Shown here: positions 26,301 to 33,732 of the stretch, one piece after another
Layout of the letters: each line of letters begins with the position of its first letter
How positions within the stretch are numbered: the first letter of the stretch is position 1
Source: CAZOKZ01 sp964580585
Lineage (GTDB): Bacteria > Sumerlaeota > Sumerlaeia > SLMS01 > JAHLLQ01
Assembly (NCBI GenBank): GCA_964580585.1
Contig: CAZOKZ010000049.1
Coordinates: 1 to 33,810 of the forward strand
DNA: 33,810 bases
Reading direction: 5' to 3'
Made by a program: the position numbers and the translations under genes
The notes under the pieces: generated by a model
Told to the model about the DNA's origin: nothing
The model's database searches: none
The model's input: only the letters and a program-made list of their open reading frames with translations

Positions 26301-27759
26301 CGTAACACGACGCAATGTTGTGGCATAATTCTGCGTCGTTGGGGCTGGTGTTCAGCAACTTGTTGAAAATCACTTCGGCGCCGTTTGCGTCGCTTTGTTC
26401 AAGCCGCAGTCGGGCGATTTCGAGGAACTCTTTGTTCGATTCAGCCTGTCCGACAAGTTCCACGAGGCGTTCGGCGGCTTTGGCGCGCCAGTCGGTGGAA
26501 TCGGGTGCGATGCCTTTGATGGCGAAGGCCTGGGCGATCGCGTCTTCTTTGCGTCCGGCTTCGCGGTACATATCGCACACGCGCAAACGGGCTTTGATTT
26601 CGCCGGTTTGGTCGCCTTTTTCGTGCATGACCGGGATCATGCCTTCGCAAGCTTTCAGGTTATCTGCATCAACATTGAGCACTTTTTGAAAAAGCGACTC
26701 TGCATCGACGAACTGGTTTTTTTCCAGGCACAGTGAGCCCTGGCGAAGCCAAAGTTCGAGCGCGACTTCTTCGTCGCCGGTGTTCAGGTGAATGTCGGCG
26801 AGGGTGTCGTTTACTTCGGTATTGTTTTCGTCCAGCTTGAGCGCTTCGTTGAGCGTTTCAATGGCGAGTTCAAGCTTTTCATCATCGCGATACATGTTTG
26901 CAGCGGCGACGAATTGTTCGCATGCGACTCCTAATGTTTCCCGAGCCGCCAGAGCGCGGGCATAACGGCAACGCATGGCCGGATCGTTTTCAACGATTTC
27001 GATCATGCGCTCGAAGAGGGGGACGTTTTCGCCCGGAGTGTTTTCCGCTTCGTAATAATCGCACAGTTGCAGGAGTACATCCCGGGTTTCGTGTTGTTTT
27101 TCCTGGCGTTCGAGCAGGTCCGCCAAAATCAGCCAGTATTCGGGGCAGGTGGGCTTCAGGCGCAGCAAATGGTTGCGCCAGATGTCCTCGGCGCCAGCCA
27201 GATCGCCGTTGGCCAACATCATGTCGCCCACATTGCGATACGTGCTGCAGGCTTCGTCGGTTTTGCCTCCGCGTTCGGCGAGTTGGGCGGAAAGCAACGC
27301 GATTTCCAGGTTCTCTGGCGACAAGCGTCCGGCATCGGCCAAGTAGCGTTGGGCGGTATCCAGGTCGCCTTCCTCGGCGGCATGTTGAGAGAAGGAAAGG
27401 TAGGTGGTCAGAAGTTCCTCGACCATTTCACCTTCGACTTTGAGGCCGGTGATCTGGGCGGCTTCGATGGCGGCGGCAATGGGGTCTTTGCCCGTGACCA
27501 TGGCGTAGAGTTCCACCAGATCGCCGCCCTTGAACGCGGGACAGGTCGAGACCATGCACTTATACGTGCGGCGGGTCGGGTCCACGATCAGGGTGGCGAA
27601 TTTGTCATCCTGATGAACGGGACAATGGGTTTTGAGCGATTTGCCGAGCACTCGGATTTTGTCCGTATGAAACCCGATCGCTGTCATGAGCGCTTGGGCA
27701 TCCAACTGCTCGTTTATCGCTTGAACGATGTCCCGATCTTGTTCTGGTTCTTCTGCCAT
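20302..27759 (-). CDS. Giant protein: CHC2-type zinc ribbon plus very long TPR array
   Basis: A 2485-residue protein, cytoplasmic by lack of signal or membrane segments. Seen: residues 24-105 hold CPVH (Cys46, His49) and KCMVSTC (Cys68, Cys73) followed by FKGGDLVELYAMVTGKDP, the layout of the DnaG primase CHC2 zinc finger, but with CxxxxC where DnaG has CxxC. From about 125 to 2265 nearly every 34 residues carries a TPR-type helix pair (AxxxxxxGdxxxAxxxyxxaxxlxPdn); on length this is of the order of sixty repeats, not counted. A charged disordered linker (about 2269-2360) precedes a final TPR block. ATG 27759 is chosen over a TTG at 27828 because it gives MAEEPEQD; neither has a good Shine-Dalgarno. 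Primase catalytic residues are absent. TPR arrays scaffold protein complexes; the zinc ribbon may bind nucleic acid (inference). Confidence 0.9.
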   Translation of the reverse strand: MAEEPEQDRDIVQAINEQLDAQALMTAIGFHTDKIRVLGKSLKTHCPVHQDDKFATLIVDPTRRTYKCMVSTCPAFKGGDLVELYAMVTGKDPIAAAIEAAQITGLKVEGEMVEELLTTYLSFSQHAAEEGDLDTAQRYLADAGRLSPENLEIALLSAQLAERGGKTDEACSTYRNVGDMMLANGDLAGAEDIWRNHLLRLKPTCPEYWLILADLLERQEKQHETRDVLLQLCDYYEAENTPGENVPLFERMIEIVENDPAMRCRYARALAARETLGVACEQFVAAANMYRDDEKLELAIETLNEALKLDENNTEVNDTLADIHLNTGDEEVALELWLRQGSLCLEKNQFVDAESLFQKVLNVDADNLKACEGMIPVMHEKGDQTGEIKARLRVCDMYREAGRKEDAIAQAFAIKGIAPDSTDWRAKAAERLVELVGQAESNKEFLEIARLRLEQSDANGAEVIFNKLLNTSPNDAELCHNIASCYVDHNEPERALDVYISRARNFFEKGDADTALDLCVYGLLVEERHAQLLQLQFDSQMETNNIDDAVNSIALLSEVLLESDNGAQAMANVERALVSSPDHPVLLAQLGELHEAIGQPEEAIAVYLRLADLNAEAGQAENNLALFEKIELLEPDNLDVRARRAQTFEALGRREEAIDAYDALATTHRDLRQFDEAIATLAKIREMEPQRHDTFLAMMDVYECAKQMDAYKTTLLELIKLCEDQDNLETAEKYFAQLNEKFPGDLAAVERSIELEMRRGTDKNVIADKLKELADKHRNKGNPEDHIRLLDRVCELVPERRDVHLALSVAYEEQKDIPRAFDTLLNFVNLLYEKGDGDNAHEVLEQAVRLANTDAKLLYRACQQYRDLGLNDDAVQVIRKRLNSIGDEEDFHPEPLVPLCEFGHELSPDDPVIATWLVNLYFRVDRAEDGQRLGMDLGKHFESEHKKQLAFELYQQLKELDPTGEEQRLRLVEIYRDGEETDEAGTELLELVAIAREAQNEPKLEEYLAGVVALYPTSIDMGTEYAACLERREKPHDAFVEYRRLLTQAKNQNTTESLAHLYDKVLELAKNETDTKSLRHEYLEFLEAQGNNVAAAEQAVALANAYADAGDIDTATELTQRASKLAPDAIETRRGMAELLFKLGKTNEAVNELVETATLLLNQAAPERALELLALAVQHDPENTTILKTMVRGRVANEETDAAISSLEMIAAINEQRGMTADNESVWHEVLELMPDHPEARLGLVRVYEAIGGDRNADALEVLQELAEEAEAANQFDQSIALYRRMAELDASLIECHTALARLYLETQKYPSALAEFVVLGEMYHERKELKNAFDCYEKALELDAESPDILKALIDLSQLTKNNDKYTDYCLRLATVFGKNDAPADAIPLLEGILALDPEDTDTLLLLAGYLANNDETKRAIDTFLEIARVHTKENNANEAAAALARALQLGPEDPVVLTKIGSHHLSLKQNEEAAKHLEAAFWHYEARGAEKEALEVANKLIEAKPKNAGWRERRADLLLRQSKAEEGARELLAAIDLLDSVPDRQVNLLFRLIEIEPDTRTHQERLAKALLAQGRREEAGQRFLELARGYLRDKEFTDALPNALEARKLDDSSPEIHMVLAEIHQGLCNDLAAIEEYTWVGRYFTDNDAPEDAALAFEKAVQIDPDNMELLEALAESCERRQQTAEAIKQWCRIAELHTLNETYDKAFKVLERARALDPNTTQVRVLIAETYEQSGDQEKATDEYIEVMRLRVAEGLIEEANQLFETLIDSDPRPELYRKAATIFEENGIPELASHQYECLARREFENEQFEDAEQSCREAIRLKPNDIGSRELLAEILQRLDQYSDAAGVLIEVARLYRDASALEKALAALQTATELRPNDVEARQQLASLYDRLGMTDKYAESLEFLSELYLLANKPQESVEVLEKLVALRPNDTRTRAHYIEQSSKLTNPTDLLPHYYRLAEIHVGHRAIREAIKVLENALIAAPEDLETHRRLLPLVKDVGENERALVIAGKIAHLYIEKNQPREALNILNGLKNLGEEQPTFHLSMADVYIAQNANGMALRELEKAANLYAQSGQLNEKADVLKRHIAIDPQNVNTHQELIALLREIGRHEKALEMQMGLAEVFNERGLHDLAEAEYRAIIEVNPDHEQAWLALFACHLNIGVESDLFDDYIAYAEHHASKDDHEKALHYVGKIIHLDPANIPARQKYIELYLATGAEEEELCQDYLVLADLLIAANRIDEGIALYSKIMSIDPDNLEARDRLSETQADRSAGRPITKRELKNIPTERPHETHRRSKPIDALRRDEENAETLAGPRPRAWDDETDEGTQQRKEDTTDSFAARMLASEMDSMDEEDDASAFEMVAKNYRQILSINPQNANVRIKLADVLDQLGNHDESIEQLMQATDILFQKGDMNTCIQVCERILETKPTDQKTRLRLRQAYNKRDAFKALESAILFTDKMSSDTETGDTKHRPPRDN

Positions 27760-27848
27760 GGGAAAACGTGTAGTCGATTGGTGAGTTTCGAGTTTAAATA
27801 ACAACGGCAGCCCGTTAATCCGGGCCAACGATTAGACACCAACCATCT

Positions 27849-27874
27849 CCTGGAAAAAAATAGCCCACTCCAGG
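27849..27874. repeat. Inverted repeat upstream of the giant TPR gene
   Basis: CCTGGA (27849-27854) and TCCAGG (27869-27874) flank an A/T-rich loop in the 241-bp gap between the permease stop and the TPR start. It overlaps the promoter candidate there and could act as terminator for the permease or operator for the TPR gene. Confidence 0.3.
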
Positions 27875-27885
27875 TTGTATCGCAA
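27857..27885 (-). promoter_or_regulatory. Candidate promoter of the giant TPR gene
   Basis: On the minus strand TTGCGA (27885-27880) and TATTTT (27862-27857) are 17 bases apart, leaving a leader of about 98 bases to ATG 27759. Consensus match only. Confidence 0.35.
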
Positions 27886-28000
27886 GCCCGAATCGGTTGG
27901 GATGCGATGCGGTATCCAAGCGAAATTTGCGCTCAGGATTGGTAGTGTGTCCAGAGATTAAATGCTGAATATCAACGACTTGGCCAGAAAGCGGGTGCGG

Positions 28001-29581
28001 TCAGGCCGAGGGCATATCGTAATGGTAGTCAAATCCACGCCAGCGTTTGAAGCGCATAAATTCGCCAAGGATCAGAAAGATTCCAAAGAGGCCTGAATAA
28101 CACATCGCGGCAATGATCCCAGGTTGGCGGAAAAGTGGTGTTGAAGCGGTGTAAATCGTGGTGTTGTCCAGGCCCTCGATCATGATGAAGAAGGGTGAAA
28201 AACGGGCGATTCCTGCTGCGATGGTGTATCCGAAGCCGTTTTCGAGCTCGAGCGCGGAAATCAGGATGCCACAGATAATCGGGAGAACAAACCAGAACAG
28301 GGAGGCGATTATCAAGGTGATCCGTCCCGCTCGGCGACGATCGACGGCCATTGCCGTGGCAAACCGGCCAAAAACACATAAAAACGCAAAGCCTGTGAGG
28401 GAAACCAGGAGAATGCTCTCAAGCAATTCCGGCGACGTATTTCCGGGCAGGCTGACCATCGTTTGAAATTTATGAACGAGTGCAAACCATCCGCAACCGA
28501 GAACAACAAGGTAGGGGATCGTCTGGTCGATGGGGCGCAGGAAGGGTATCAGACGTTTGAGATGCCAGATTTCGTCGCCGACTTCCATTCGGCCAACGGA
28601 GAAAGAGAGCACGGCGACGAGCAACAACAAGCACCCCATTCCCAGATAAGCGAGAAGCATCAGGTTCGAGAGAACGCCGCTGGTCGCCACCCAGGTCATG
28701 ATGGCCATGACGACGAGAGTGATCAGGGCGAATTGCCAGTGGTTAATGGCGCGCGTATCGTCGGGCTCGAAGAGTTTGCGGGCGGCCATCAGGAGAAAAA
28801 CCATCGTCAACGCCAGCATGCCTAACCCGACCAGTGTCCAGGGCGGGAAATAAAGTCCGAGGATGGAAATGCCCGAGCCCGTGGCGGCAGCTCCGGGGCT
28901 GCCGGGGCTGGTTCCTGCGGCGGCGGAGGAAACGCCCAACCAGCGGGTAATTTGCTGGTAGGCGATGCTGCCACCGAAAACGAGCGAGAAAATCAGGAAG
29001 ACAACGATGCCTTGCGCGGTACGAGTTCGCTCGCGAATCGAGGAAATGTACAGTCCGAACGACGACAGCACCATGGAGATTCCCAGCAAAATACCTGTCA
29101 TCTTGACGACATCGACGCGTCCGACACCACCGTAGAGGAAAGCGAGGCTGATCAACGGTAGGGCGCACAGGAGTGCCAGCGAGACGTAAAAGACGGTCGA
29201 GAGAAAGCACCCTAAAATGTACATCCACGGGGTGATGGTGGTGACGCGCAGGAACTCGAAGGTCTTTTTTTCCTTCTCGCCGGTGGTCATGCCCGCTGTA
29301 ATGGTTGGGGCGATGATCAGCACCAACATGGCTTGGATGCCTGTGATCCACTGGAAGAGGGTTTGGCCAGTGCCGGTCATCTTTTGAAGCAATTCCTGAG
29401 TGCTTTGTTTGGTGCCGACCGTGAAAGGGTCGAGCGTGGTCAGCATGATCAGAATGCTGGTGACCGACATCAGGATAATATAACCGATGATGCTGTACAC
29501 GAGGGCCTTGCCGCGCATTCGGCGGCGCAACTCGCGCGTCAGGATCGGATTGTCGAAAATATTTTGTAGAATACCGGGCAT
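28001..29581 (-). CDS. ABC-2 type permease, large form, no adjacent ATPase
   Basis: A 526-residue integral membrane protein with about twelve hydrophobic segments. Seen: the opening NPILTRELRRRMRGKALVYS, a cytoplasmic amphipathic helix common to ABC-2 permeases of Planctomycetota-like bacteria, then a membrane helix at 28-48; the TTGEKEKKTFEFLRVTTITPW coupling segment at about 98-118; helices through the middle and, after a linker, a second group of membrane helices near 280-330, 355-370 and 390-520. A short Gly/Pro/Ala stretch (about 222-237) links the halves. It looks like two six-helix halves, which may be a fused dimer. Its ATPase is not next to it; the nearest is at 11568. The ATG has only a weak ribosome site. 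The substrate is unknown. Confidence 0.8.
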   Translation of the reverse strand: MPGILQNIFDNPILTRELRRRMRGKALVYSIIGYIILMSVTSILIMLTTLDPFTVGTKQSTQELLQKMTGTGQTLFQWITGIQAMLVLIIAPTITAGMTTGEKEKKTFEFLRVTTITPWMYILGCFLSTVFYVSLALLCALPLISLAFLYGGVGRVDVVKMTGILLGISMVLSSFGLYISSIRERTRTAQGIVVFLIFSLVFGGSIAYQQITRWLGVSSAAAGTSPGSPGAAATGSGISILGLYFPPWTLVGLGMLALTMVFLLMAARKLFEPDDTRAINHWQFALITLVVMAIMTWVATSGVLSNLMLLAYLGMGCLLLLVAVLSFSVGRMEVGDEIWHLKRLIPFLRPIDQTIPYLVVLGCGWFALVHKFQTMVSLPGNTSPELLESILLVSLTGFAFLCVFGRFATAMAVDRRRAGRITLIIASLFWFVLPIICGILISALELENGFGYTIAAGIARFSPFFIMIEGLDNTTIYTASTPLFRQPGIIAAMCYSGLFGIFLILGEFMRFKRWRGFDYHYDMPSA

Positions 29582-29707
29582 GGGGGATCGCTGGTCAGTA
29601 AGGTTCTAGATGTTGGATATACAGCATGACGACGTTAGGCAAAAGCAATGCCGTCCTCTAGCAAAAACGTTCGGTAGGGGACCGGTTGTTACATCAAGGC
29701 AGATTTT

Positions 29708-31672
29708 TTATTCCAATTCGCTCAACTCCTGGGTGAAACCACCGGATAAAATCGGGAACCGGCACCATGTTTTCGGGTCCAGATTCTCGTCATCCAGATG
29801 GAACGACGGGGCGTACCGTTCGCGTTTCCATTGGTTTCGGCACCACAGGGCGAAGAAGCGTTTGATGAAGGCGATCAACTGCTCGCGTCCGCCCACGCGC
29901 GGCGACCACTCGGCGTCGAGCATCCGGAGCACTTCGCCCGGTTCCAGACGATCGCGAATCGCGAGGCGTTCGATGGCGTCGAGTAAATCGTAGGGCATCA
30001 GGTCGGCTTCGTCGGTTTGTTTGGTTTCCTGGGGCCGCAATTCAGCGGTCGGGGCCTGGACGACCACGGCCATCAAGGCGGGAATGGGCCCGATGCCTTC
30101 GGGGCCTTCTTCGGCCATCCACCGCAACCAACGGCGCAGGTAATTTTTGTCGATGCCCGCGATGGGGCTGATACTGCCGCACGTATCGCCGTCCATCGTA
30201 GCGTATCCGACAGCGGCCTCGCTACGGTTGCTCGTCGCGAGCAGCAACGCACCGCGCACGTTGGCCAGCATCCAGATGCCGGGCGCGCGCACACGGGCTT
30301 GAATGTTTTGGAGAGCAAGGTCGTCGTTTTTCCAATCGAGGTCGCGGCCCAACGTCGATTCGGCGAGCTTGCGGTAAGCTTGCACCATGTCCTCGATCAT
30401 CCACTCGGAATGGCGCGCGCCGACCGCTTCGGCTACGGCGCGTGCGGCGTCGCGGGTGATCGTGCCGCTGTTGGCCGAGGCCTGGTACACGGTGTCGAGC
30501 AGGCCGCCACAGAAACTTTCAAAATCGAGCTTCATGTACGCAAACCGGCGGGCGACTTCTTCGGTGCCAAGTTCTTCGACAGCGAATCGGATCGCCAACG
30601 CCGACAGCGTCGCCACGGCAGCGGAATCGGCTCCGCCACTGAGGGAGACGACAAAACCCCGGCTTCGGCTTTTGCGCAGGTAATCGAACAGTGCCAGCGA
30701 GACCGCGCGGGCGAATTCTTCTTCTTTGATGTGCGAACCGGACGGCCAGCCTTCCAGTTGGGCGAGCGGTTTTCTCGGCGGTTCAGTCGATTGCGTCCAA
30801 TTCCAGTCGATTTCCACCAGGTGCACGTTCGCGTCCGAGGCCTTGAGGCTCATCGTTCGGGCGCGGCGCATGCGCAAGGCGTCGAGATCGATGACGGCGG
30901 TGGTCAGCAACGTTTCGCGAAACGTGAACAGCGGTCCGCGCGCCACCGTTTCGCCTCCGGCGGCAATCAGGCACTGGCCGTCGAAAATAATGCGCCCGGC
31001 TTCGTTGCCGACGGGGCTTGCATAAACGTAGGCCACTCCAAACGCGCGGGAACCCTCGGTGACGATGCTTTCACGAACGATGGTCTTGCCGAACGCGAAG
31101 TGGCTGGCGCTGGGGCAGACGATCACGTCGCATCCGCCTTGCGCGAGTGCCACGCCGGGGCGGTTCGGCACCCAGGCGTCTTCGCAAATTTCCGCGCCAA
31201 CACGAATGCCGCCAATGTTCAGCATCAAATCGCCGAACGGTACCTCGCGGTCGTCGATTTCCAGCGTTGTGACCTGACCCGGTTTCCAGGCACGAAACCA
31301 GCGCGGCTCGTAATGCAGGCCATCGCCCGCGAGGTTTTGTTTTGCGACGATCGCTTCGATACGCCCGTTGGCCAAAAAACAGGCCGTGTTATAAATTCCG
31401 TGTTGGAGCCGAACCGGCGCGCCAATGACCAAGACGAGATCGGTGATCTCGACAGCGAGCGACTGCAAATGACGCAAGGCGCGCTCCGAATGGGCCAGAC
31501 TATGGAAGACGTCCTCGCACCCGTAGCCGGTCAGCGTCAGTTCGGGCAGCACGAGGAGTTGGACACCCGCTCGGCGGGCTTCGTGGATGGCCGCACGAAT
31601 GCGCGAGAGGTTTCCGTCCCAATCGAGGGGCGTTTGGTTCAACGTCGCGGTGCCGATTTTGATCCAACGCAT
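29708..31672 (-). CDS. nadE: Glutamine-dependent NAD+ synthetase NadE
   Basis: A 654-residue two-domain enzyme that makes NAD+ from nicotinic acid adenine dinucleotide, with ammonia drawn from glutamine. Seen: an N-terminal nitrilase-type glutaminase domain with the triad Glu44 (LPELTLTGYGCED), Lys111 (KQNLAGDG) and Cys163 (GAEICEDAW); and a C-terminal synthetase domain with the PP-loop SGGADS (345-350), LLATSNRSEAAVGY and the DEADLMPYDLLD segment. Domain lengths match the long glutamine-dependent form. AAGGA eight bases before ATG 31672 supports the start. It appears monocistronic, with the permease 126 bp downstream. Confidence 0.96.
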   Translation of the reverse strand: MRWIKIGTATLNQTPLDWDGNLSRIRAAIHEARRAGVQLLVLPELTLTGYGCEDVFHSLAHSERALRHLQSLAVEITDLVLVIGAPVRLQHGIYNTACFLANGRIEAIVAKQNLAGDGLHYEPRWFRAWKPGQVTTLEIDDREVPFGDLMLNIGGIRVGAEICEDAWVPNRPGVALAQGGCDVIVCPSASHFAFGKTIVRESIVTEGSRAFGVAYVYASPVGNEAGRIIFDGQCLIAAGGETVARGPLFTFRETLLTTAVIDLDALRMRRARTMSLKASDANVHLVEIDWNWTQSTEPPRKPLAQLEGWPSGSHIKEEEFARAVSLALFDYLRKSRSRGFVVSLSGGADSAAVATLSALAIRFAVEELGTEEVARRFAYMKLDFESFCGGLLDTVYQASANSGTITRDAARAVAEAVGARHSEWMIEDMVQAYRKLAESTLGRDLDWKNDDLALQNIQARVRAPGIWMLANVRGALLLATSNRSEAAVGYATMDGDTCGSISPIAGIDKNYLRRWLRWMAEEGPEGIGPIPALMAVVVQAPTAELRPQETKQTDEADLMPYDLLDAIERLAIRDRLEPGEVLRMLDAEWSPRVGGREQLIAFIKRFFALWCRNQWKRERYAPSFHLDDENLDPKTWCRFPILSGGFTQELSELE

Positions 31673-32004
31673 GGGGAAATCCTTTTCAGAGGCGAATGAC
31701 GATTGAAGTTTCCCCGAATCGCCTGTCCGGACGCAAGCCCATCACACGGGGCGGGAGGATTGCAAGCCAAATGGTGTTTTTTTTACACTATTTTGGGTGA
31801 AGCGGTATTCATTTCGCAGGATTGGCTTTGTGTTGACGAAATTTGCCATGTGTCCGACAATGATTTCGTGCACATTTTGTTTCGCACACGGGTCAAACTG
31901 CAGGACAAACGAGGAGGGGGGAGAGGGGTCATCTCTATTGAAAAGGCCTTGGCTCGCAACAGCTTTTGGTCGAAAATCTCCCTTCTATTCGAGGGAGTTT
32001 GCGC
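31673..32004. other. Intergenic region between divergent nadE and the beta-lactamase-like gene
   Basis: 332 bp with no coding sign that I can support; it holds a run of T at about 31776-31783, a good promoter (31833-31861) and a G-rich stretch (31909-31926). Confidence 0.7.
31833..31861 (+). promoter_or_regulatory. Candidate sigma-70 promoter for the beta-lactamase-like gene
   Basis: TTGACG (31833-31838) and GACAAT (31856-31861) are separated by 17 bases, 143 bases upstream of the start at 32005. This is the best promoter match in the window, though the -10 box lacks the first T. Confidence 0.45.
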
Positions 32005-32832
32005 ATGAACGCTATTTTGAACGCAATCGACCGGCGCCTCGAGGGAACACTCGGGGCGTCGATTGTTTGGCTGGATACGAACGAACGGTGGGGGCTGAGG
32101 GACGGAGAAACGTTCCCGACGGCGAGCGGCATCAAGATTCAAATCCTGGCGGCGTTATTCGAGCGCGCGCGTCGCGACAAACTTTCCCTCTCGCGCCGAA
32201 TTAAGGTTCGTTCGCGCGACGTGGTGCCTGGGTCGGGCGTGCTCGGATTAATGGCGCCGGGCGTCGAACCGACGTTGCGCGATCTGGCGGTGTTGATGAC
32301 AGTGATCAGCGATAACACGGCCACGAACATGCTGATCGATTTCCTCGGGCTCGATGCGCTGAACGAGCAGATTTGCGGTTGGGGATACGAAAAGACTATC
32401 GTTTGGCGGAAGATTAACTTCAACGCCGACCCGGGCGCGCCGCGCTGGTTTGGCGAATCGACGCCGGGCGAGACAGCGGATTTGTTGGCGCGGGTCGCAC
32501 GGCGTGAGTTGCTTGGCAAACGTCACGACGCGGAAATCGAGGCCATTCTCGCGCGCCAGAAATTCGACACGGCGCTGCCGCGTTATCTGCCGGGCAGCGG
32601 AGCCTGGGACGACGACCATCCCGAATTCGTTGTGGCGCACAAAACGGGATCGGTGCGCGGCGTGCGCGTGGATTCTGGCATTATTACATCGCCCATTGGG
32701 CGGTACGTGATCGCGGCGTTTGCCAAGGACCTCGCCGACCAACGTTATCATCCGGACAACGCGGGCCAGGTGGCGATTGGGAAATTGAACGCGCGGGTTT
32801 ATGCGTGGTTGAAAAAACGGTACGGGAATTAA
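32005..32832 (+). CDS. Class A beta-lactamase-like serine hydrolase, no signal peptide
   Basis: A 275-residue penicillin-binding/beta-lactamase fold protein. Seen: the SxxK motif SGIK (Ser41, Lys44), SDN (102-104, in ISDNTATNMLI), and KTG (213-215, in AHKTGSVRG), in the right order and spacing for class A enzymes. The omega-loop Glu-x-x-Leu-Asn of true class A enzymes was not found; the region reads RWFGESTPGETADLL instead. There is no signal peptide from the ATG at 32005, which has GAGGGAG upstream, so it appears cytoplasmic, which is unusual for this fold. I infer an esterase or peptide-active hydrolase rather than an antibiotic-resistance enzyme. It is divergent from nadE. Confidence 0.82.
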   Translation: MNAILNAIDRRLEGTLGASIVWLDTNERWGLRDGETFPTASGIKIQILAALFERARRDKLSLSRRIKVRSRDVVPGSGVLGLMAPGVEPTLRDLAVLMTVISDNTATNMLIDFLGLDALNEQICGWGYEKTIVWRKINFNADPGAPRWFGESTPGETADLLARVARRELLGKRHDAEIEAILARQKFDTALPRYLPGSGAWDDDHPEFVVAHKTGSVRGVRVDSGIITSPIGRYVIAAFAKDLADQRYHPDNAGQVAIGKLNARVYAWLKKRYGN

Positions 32833-32838
32833 AGCGCG

Positions 32839-33258
32839 TTGAGTAAAGACAAGAAAGGTGGGAAGGAGGCAGGTTGGGGGAAATCAATTAGTTCTTGTCC
32901 TTATTTTACCGTGGATGCTCTCCCATATGTATCGATTGAATCTCAGCTTGTGGATTTAAATGGCGATGTTATGAAAAGTCCTAGAAAAAGATTTCTAGAA
33001 AAAATATTAAGTATAGCGACAATAATAATGTTTTGCTCGCTATTAATGGTATTTATTATGGTAGGGATTTCATATTGGATCACAAACACAGAGGAGCTTA
33101 ATTCGATAGAAACGTTTTTTAAACTACATGGCGGTACTATTTTGATGTTCTTTTTTTGGACGTACGTTGTTCTCTTTGTAACGATTGTGTTATTCAAAGT
33201 GCTTTGGGGCGGGATTGTAATGTCAATAGTAAGAAAACGGTATGAGAGAGATAAATAA
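32839..33258 (+). CDS. Small membrane protein in an AT-rich patch
   Basis: A hypothetical protein of up to 139 residues. Seen: two clear hydrophobic segments, ILSIATIIMFCSLLMVFIMV at about 55-80 and ILMFFFWTYVVLFVTIVLF at about 100-120, with a basic Arg/Lys end. The DNA from about 32950 to 33260 is much richer in A and T than the flanking genes and uses codons such as ATA and AGA, so transfer from elsewhere is possible. The start is unclear: TTG 32839 has no ribosome site, and ATG 32971 (95 residues, keeping both helices) is a strong alternative. It lies 13 bp before the next gene. No family recognised. Confidence 0.55.
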   Translation: MSKDKKGGKEAGWGKSISSCPYFTVDALPYVSIESQLVDLNGDVMKSPRKRFLEKILSIATIIMFCSLLMVFIMVGISYWITNTEELNSIETFFKLHGGTILMFFFWTYVVLFVTIVLFKVLWGGIVMSIVRKRYERDK

Positions 33259-33271
33259 CTGAGGCGTACGC

Positions 33272-33676
33272 ATGAAAATGAAGCGACCACCCAAGAGATT
33301 GCTCAACATACATAAACTGGGAACGCGTCTTTTCGCGTCTGGATTGCTCGGGGTAGTCGTCGGCATGATCGCCTATGCCGTTTACCTGAGTGGCATGACG
33401 CCTGATCAATTGGATGCTGCGCGGAAGTTGTCGTGGACTGTCCCAGGAACTACCCGATGGGAACTTGTTACAATGTTCTATGTCGGTTTGACATTTGCGT
33501 TTATTGGAACATGCGTCGCCATAATTGGATGGGCCGCAAGGGCATTGTGCGAGTTCGCTCAAGTTACGAGAAATACTCGATGGCTTGCGTGGAGGATTCT
33601 TAAGAGAACACAGAAAAATCAATCCGAGAAAGATGGACAGAGCAAAACATATAGGCGAACGCAGAAATCTAAATAG
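33272..33676 (+). CDS. Small two-helix membrane protein
   Basis: A 134-residue hypothetical protein. Seen: a basic start, hydrophobic segments at about 20-41 (ASGLLGVVVGMIAYAVYL) and 64-90 (LVTMFYVGLTFAFIGTCVAIIGWAA), and a long Lys/Arg/Gln-rich cytoplasmic tail. GAGG seven bases upstream supports ATG 33272. It follows the AT-rich gene by 13 bp and is probably co-transcribed; base composition is closer to the rest of the window. Function unknown. Confidence 0.6.
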   Translation: MKMKRPPKRLLNIHKLGTRLFASGLLGVVVGMIAYAVYLSGMTPDQLDAARKLSWTVPGTTRWELVTMFYVGLTFAFIGTCVAIIGWAARALCEFAQVTRNTRWLAWRILKRTQKNQSEKDGQSKTYRRTQKSK

Positions 33677-33732
33677 TATTTCACAGCGATTGGAGCCACC
33701 GGGCAAAAGGTGGAACGGTTATTAATTTTCTG

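Noticed and set aside
27810..27825. GCCCG/CGGGC inverted repeat in the TPR leader
   Set aside because: Only 5 bp and GC-rich, expected by chance.
30017..31699. Long open frame on the plus strand opposite nadE
   Set aside because: It is a mirror of nadE codon bias; nadE has complete catalytic motifs on the minus strand and the mirror has none.
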